Source: Pyxicephalus adspersus (Eukaryota; Chordata; Amphibia; Anura; Pyxicephalidae). Taken from it: DNA of 64,000 nt. Location of the stretch: the NCBI RefSeq assembly GCF_032062135.1, contig NC_092861.1:3063761-3127760 (forward strand), read 5' to 3'. The first letter of the stretch is position 1. Every line of letters starts with the position of its first letter. A program made the position numbers and the translations under genes. Below the pieces are notes generated by a model. It made no database searches. It worked only from the letters and a program-made list of their open reading frames with translations, and was not told the DNA's origin. Positions 59,266 to 64,000 of the stretch are shown here, one piece after another.

Positions 59266-61020
59266 ATGTTACAATCAGGCACCAGGGCTGCCATATTGGT
59301 GGGACAAGGGTAACTTCTGTACCAGACTCTGATCAAAAACTTTCAGACAATTGGCCCAGGAAGTGTACCTAGAATGGAGCCCAGAAACTTCTGACAATGG
59401 TCCTCTTTGCCCCAGTCCGATTATCCAAAGGATTCCTAGAAAGGGGGGTAGTGATTTCTAGTTATGCCCCTGGGTACATCAGATATCTTTGTAGTACCAG
59501 ATTCACCTTGTCTAAAAAACAGGCCCTAAAGGTAAAAGATGATCTAAAATGCACCTAATGGAAGCCTCAGGATGGCCAGGGTGACCTTACAACACATCCT
59601 TAGATCTTAATAAAAATCATATGGGAGCCATAAATGAATAGAAAATAAATCCATCTCGGTGCCTCTTCATGGTCGCCATGTTTTTGGCAACATGAGTTTT
59701 AGAGGGGTAATTGGTATAAATGGTGCCCAATCTGTCCCCAAACAGAAATACTTATTTGATATTGGTCCATTTGGAGATGTTGAACAGTAACTGATGGCAT
59801 TGTGTGGCAGTAAATTTGGATAAAGTGATACAGCCCCTGGTTAAAGCAGACCAGTCATGAACCTCGTTCCATCCCCATCAGTAGACAATGGTGTGCCCGG
59901 TATGAAGCTATAAGGAAAGCCATTCCAACTGAATCTTAAGCTGGAAGTTGGTGTATGGGTCAATTGGAGCCAATAGCAATTTGCTGAGCTGTGCTATTCC
60001 AAAATGATACATGCCCTAAAAGATAATGTTATATTCTAACAGAAAATGGGGGGTTTTAACCTCATTTTAGCATAATGGAGACTTGTAAATCATCCAATAT
60101 TACAGAGCCTGGACTACAGGGTTGTTGGTCATTACCAGTACAGGCCATGGAATCAATGGCTTCTGTTGAGTAGGGCTTAGGGACCAACAAAAAAGTATAA
60201 TCTGAATGGTTATGGTGAAGAATCACACAGTTGACCCAGCGCAATCCCAAAGTTACAGCAATTATTATTCAATTTTGTAGAATTGATGGAGTCCGGGATG
60301 GAACAAAAAAATCCTTTATGCTGATTTCACAAAATGGGCATGTGAATTTGCTCATTACAGCTAAATATTAATGTACAATGTGTTCAAAAGAACATACACC
60401 TACACCTTTGTTGGCCATCACCAGTCCATTGGAAGGATATACAATGAAGTCTATGACATAGGGCTTGGAGACCAGTGGGAGACTATAACCAGACCCAACC
60501 CTGACACCATGGGGCAAGTATAAAGTCAGGACTCCAAATGCACAGAGTTCTAGCTCCTTTTCAATTACATTCTGGAGAAGGAGGGACTCTGGAGAACTGT
60601 CCAGTTTGTCCTAACCTACAACTGGCCCTGCTCCATTTGGCAGGCTAGGCACTGGGCTTCCATATTGACAGCTGGAGGTTCAGAAGAGATCAAGTTGCTC
60701 TAAGCCCAGAACTTGGACGAGGACTCATATCTCATCAGCTGCAAACGGCAAACATTTGCACCCATATGAATCCACCTGAAAATAGTGATTCCCAGCTGCT
60801 CCCATTCACTTGCAATTAAAACGGCATAACCAATGAATAGGCTAGATAAATGAACCAGCATTTAACAAGGGGTTCTTTGCCCCCATTCATTCCCCATGGG
60901 TGACCACGGGTAGGATTCTATATGTAGCATCTCAACCATTGGCACAGTTCATGGGCATGAGCAGGCAGTAACTGCACCGCAACCTCCCCACTTATCTGAA
61001 CAGCCCTAAACCAACTGCTG
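59266..61020. other. no gene recognised
   Basis: Unique-looking sequence. Short open frames only. Confidence 0.4.
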
Positions 61021-61140
61021 ATACAGAGGAAGGCGAAAAAAATACATAAAGCATGGACCGACATGATCCAGAAGAACAAAAAAATCTTTCCTGATCCTCA
61101 GACACAAATGGATATTCTCAAGCCAAGCCAAGATTTGCCT
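61021..61140. repeat. probable fragment of a dispersed repeat
   Basis: ATACAGAGGAAGGCGAAAAA, TTTCCTGATCCTCAGAC and CAAATGGATATTC are in the style of the ACATAGTTACATAG family, internal part. Confidence 0.4.
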
Positions 61141-61710
61141 GCATTGCATAGAGAAGTGTAGCTTCACCACTAGGGTTGAGGTTCAGGTTGGATCCCACCA
61201 TGGGTTTGACCTGAACTGCAGCCTTTTGCTGTGAACTTGTGGAAATTCAATTGGATGGTGGCTGTAAACCTTAACAATGGGCTCACAGCCATTCTGCATA
61301 TATTCCCCCAGTTCACCTGTCAACCAGTCCCTTACCTCCTCAAATCCCTGGGTAATAAATACATTGGATGGTGCAGTTTTTAAATTTCTCCATGCAATCT
61401 CTTAAGACAATAAAATACCTTCCAAAGACTCCCAACCTCAAATTCCTGTCATGTGGATGCCTAGCAGTTGAAAATGGACACCTGGGGGGCAGTTAACAAA
61501 CCCCCGATTTATAGTGTCTCTTGGGGCTTTCTGTGATCAAACACTGTCACTGATAGGCCGCCATCTTGCATGGAGTCATCTGGGTCTGGGTTCACAGGGT
61601 TCCTGCACCTAGCACCATTTAGTGCAGGAGTAATATCAACCAACCAATCGGGAGACCACTGGGAGGCTTAGAGAGAAGGGGGGGGGGGGCAGATCCCCAG
61701 GGGCATTTCC

Positions 61711-61778
61711 GCTATTTATTGTACAGCGCCACGTAATAAGTTGGTGCTATATAAATATTCCTTAATGATAATAATAAA
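61711..61778 (+). mobile_element. L2/SINE-type 3' tail
   Basis: TTGTACAGCGCCACGTAATA, AGTTGGTGCTATATAAAT and a TAATAATAAA tail; the body is missing. Confidence 0.7.
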
Positions 61779-62274
61779 GTTAATGAAAATTGTGAAAGGT
61801 TTATATAGAGAGAATGGAAACACTTTTTGCTGTTTTTACCCTACTATGGGGTTTTCCCTTCACTTCCTGTGGTAGAGATACAGCAGGGAATGAAAAGAAA
61901 TCTCTCCAAAGCAAACAAAACTTTCTCTTCTATTTCTCCAATGACAACTCAAAATGCTACAAATTAGGCCAATCTATATTGTGGAATTGTAAGTGAGTTG
62001 TACAGTGAAGTGAATAAAAATGATTGCAGAGAATGGAGGGCTCTTGGGAACATGTCCCACGTGAATATTATTACTAAAGGAATTGATAGACATCTGGGAA
62101 CATGTCCCAAGCAAAAAAAAAAAGTCATGTGTCAGTATATATGATAAAAAAAAAACTCAAAAACTTATCAGAACTTTTCCTTTTAGTGTTTGTTCTAAAT
62201 TGCATTTCAACTTTGTAACATCTCACTGTATACAGTTGCAAGAACCCTTGAGGCAGCTGGCACAATGGACTCAT

Positions 62275-62400
62275 GGGTCATGGGTGATCCAGCAAACCTG
62301 GAATGGATTTCTTAAAAGTAATTTGCTATTAGTTGGCAATTGTTTCAGTCCTGGACCAGATCTGTTCTACTCAACCTGGATCACCCAGGTGAGGTTTTTA
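62275..62400. mobile_element. diverged palindromic MITE copy
   Basis: GGGTGATCCAGCAAACCTGG, AATGGATTTCTTAAAAGTAA, CCTGGACCAGATCTGTTC and CCTGGATCACCCAGGTGA match the inner part of the 56096 element. Confidence 0.75.
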
Positions 62401-63655
62401 GTTACCGCCTGGATTCGGAGAGATATCGGATATATAACAGGCCGGGCTGACATTGTGCTGATCACGTAATACGTTACTTGTAGCCTTCTACTAAGGCAGA
62501 AGCTTCCAGCGTTAATCCTTCTTCAGGAGACATTAATGTTAATCAGGTCATCGGCTCCCGGGGATTAGGGTTGGATCTCTGCCACTGTGCCAGTGCTCCT
62601 TCTATATAACCAACACTTCTTCTATATAATATGTGCAGAGATCCAACAAGTGCCCTCAATTTATGGGGGGTGGAAAGTGAATTCAGTATTTTTGTGTTAA
62701 GCTCGGTGTGAATATTCACATACTGTGTATTTATTACATTTATATATACAGACACCTGGACAGCTATACTTTTATGCTTTGCATTGCTACACAATGGTTG
62801 TGCTTTGTTGCTCCTTTATAGGGTGCTGACTCCTTTAAAACAATGCAATGCCCATGCAGATTTCTAAGAGCGCTGTTGTGGTGATACCCCCTGAAGGGGT
62901 CATTATAACAGCCTGGGGGCTCAGAGGGAAGGAGAGGGGAGGTAAAGTGATTATCCAGCCAAAAATGTTTGGTTTGCATAGAGCAGGGAAGGGTTAAAAG
63001 CCCTATCGGGTTATTGTTTGCACCCTCCTAGGGCCAGTGAGAGGCAATCTCTCCCAAGTGAAAAGAAACTTTCCAAAAAGTTGCCCCCAAACGAGGTGAT
63101 GAAGTTATTTATAGGCCCATGGATGTGGCATTGTAAGAAAAATAAGGTGGATATGAATGTAAGGCTTCCCTAAGAAAAAAAAATGTGGGGATCCCCTTAT
63201 GTTTCAAACCCTTATCCAGGCATGCATTCTGATTGGCCAGAAAAGGGGGGAAGCAGTAGGATTGGATCCCTATATATTTTTTTTACAGGTTGTTTTCTGT
63301 ATTTTATGTTTTTCACCTTGCTATAAAATGTAAAGTATTTTAAATACTTTATTTAAGAGGACTGACAAAAAACATTAGTATTTCCTTTTTACACCATGTT
63401 TACACTGTAGCAATAATTTTTATTTTGCTCCTTTTTGGTCTGCATTGAAAGCATTTTACAGGGGAAAAAACTTGTTGATCCTGACAGAAATTTCTCATCA
63501 TGGGTTGCCCAGGTATCAATTGCATTGTTGTCAGTTCTCACTGTAAGTTACCAGACTCAAAATATGATCCAAAATTGTGCAGAAAGGTTTAGAAAGTTTA
63601 AGACTAATAAGACAGGGTGGAAAAGACAGGGACACTGCTTCATGAATTTTAAACT
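62401..63655. other. no gene recognised
   Basis: A/T-leaning sequence with no supported feature. Confidence 0.4.
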
Positions 63656-64000
63656 AGAATAGAAGAGAAAGGTGAGACCTGGATGGTCTGGAAGTCATAC
63701 TAGGAAAGAGGGATGGGGCCTGGTGGGACCAGAATTCATTGTAGGATTAAATAGTGAGACCTGGTGGGATTGGAAGTCATACTAAGATAGAAGGTTGGGG
63801 CCTGGTAGGACCAGAATTCATAGTAGGATTGAATGGTGAAACCTGGTGGGACTGGAAGTCATAGTAAGATAAAAGGTTGGAGCATGGTGGGATTGGAAGT
63901 CATGCTAAGATAGAAGGTTGGAGCATGGTGGGATTGGAAGTCATACTAAGATAGAAGGTTGGAGCATGGTGGGATTGGAAGTCATAGTAAGATAGAAGGT
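63656..64000. repeat. 41-bp minisatellite running off the window
   Basis: Units read GAGACCTGGTGGGATTGGAA, GTCATACTAAGATAGAAGGT, with a variant GGGACCAGAATTCAT and AGTAGGATT. The last copies are almost identical, so the array probably continues past the edge. Confidence 0.93.

Overview
This window is vertebrate nuclear DNA, most likely from a frog or another amphibian. One split gene with GT-AG introns sits in a large background of tandem repeats and decayed transposons. The amphibian call is an inference. It rests on V-SINE and L2-type 3' tails, Tc1/mariner debris, a short palindromic MITE family, a family carrying the motif CGTTTCGCC, and a recognisable but non-mammalian RP1L1 orthologue. 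No species-diagnostic sequence was identified.

The only gene I can support is rp1l1 (retinitis pigmentosa 1-like 1) on the minus strand, positions 51407 to 38764. Three coding exons (51407-50793, 48860-48683, 43883-38764) have consensus splice sites and compatible phases, and join into a 1970-codon frame. The first two exons encode tandem doublecortin (DCX) domains. The giant last exon encodes the long acidic tail. The layout of DCX exons followed by one huge terminal exon is that of the photoreceptor axoneme genes RP1 and RP1L1, and the C-terminal motifs favour RP1L1. Exon 1 (non-coding in mammals) and the promoter were not located; they lie somewhere above about 51425, possibly outside the window.

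Layout: 1-38.5 kb is intergenic and lies downstream of the gene. It holds at least ten different tandem-repeat arrays (units of about 31, 33, 60, 66, 76, 180 and 230 bp, among others). It also holds an A/T-rich repeat block (19-21.9 kb), and two arrays built from the 3' part of a Tc1-like transposase gene (22.3-24.7 kb on the plus strand; 30.7-32.5 kb on the minus strand, with a duplicate at 33.7-34.5 kb). Between these are stretches of complex sequence with homeodomain-type motifs that look like conserved non-coding elements (about 3.5, 10.4, 14.1, 27.5 and 32.6 kb). 38.5-51.4 kb is rp1l1; its introns hold a Tc1 remnant, an L2-type LINE fragment, a repeat shared with 10.9 kb and a minisatellite shared with 28.5 kb. 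51.4-64 kb is upstream or intron 1 sequence, with a complete V-SINE, a palindromic MITE and two more minisatellites.

The most notable non-genic feature is that a piece of Tc1 transposase gene, including the SPDLNP motif, has been turned into satellite-like arrays at separate sites and in both orientations. No RNA gene, CRISPR array or bacterial-type system is supported.
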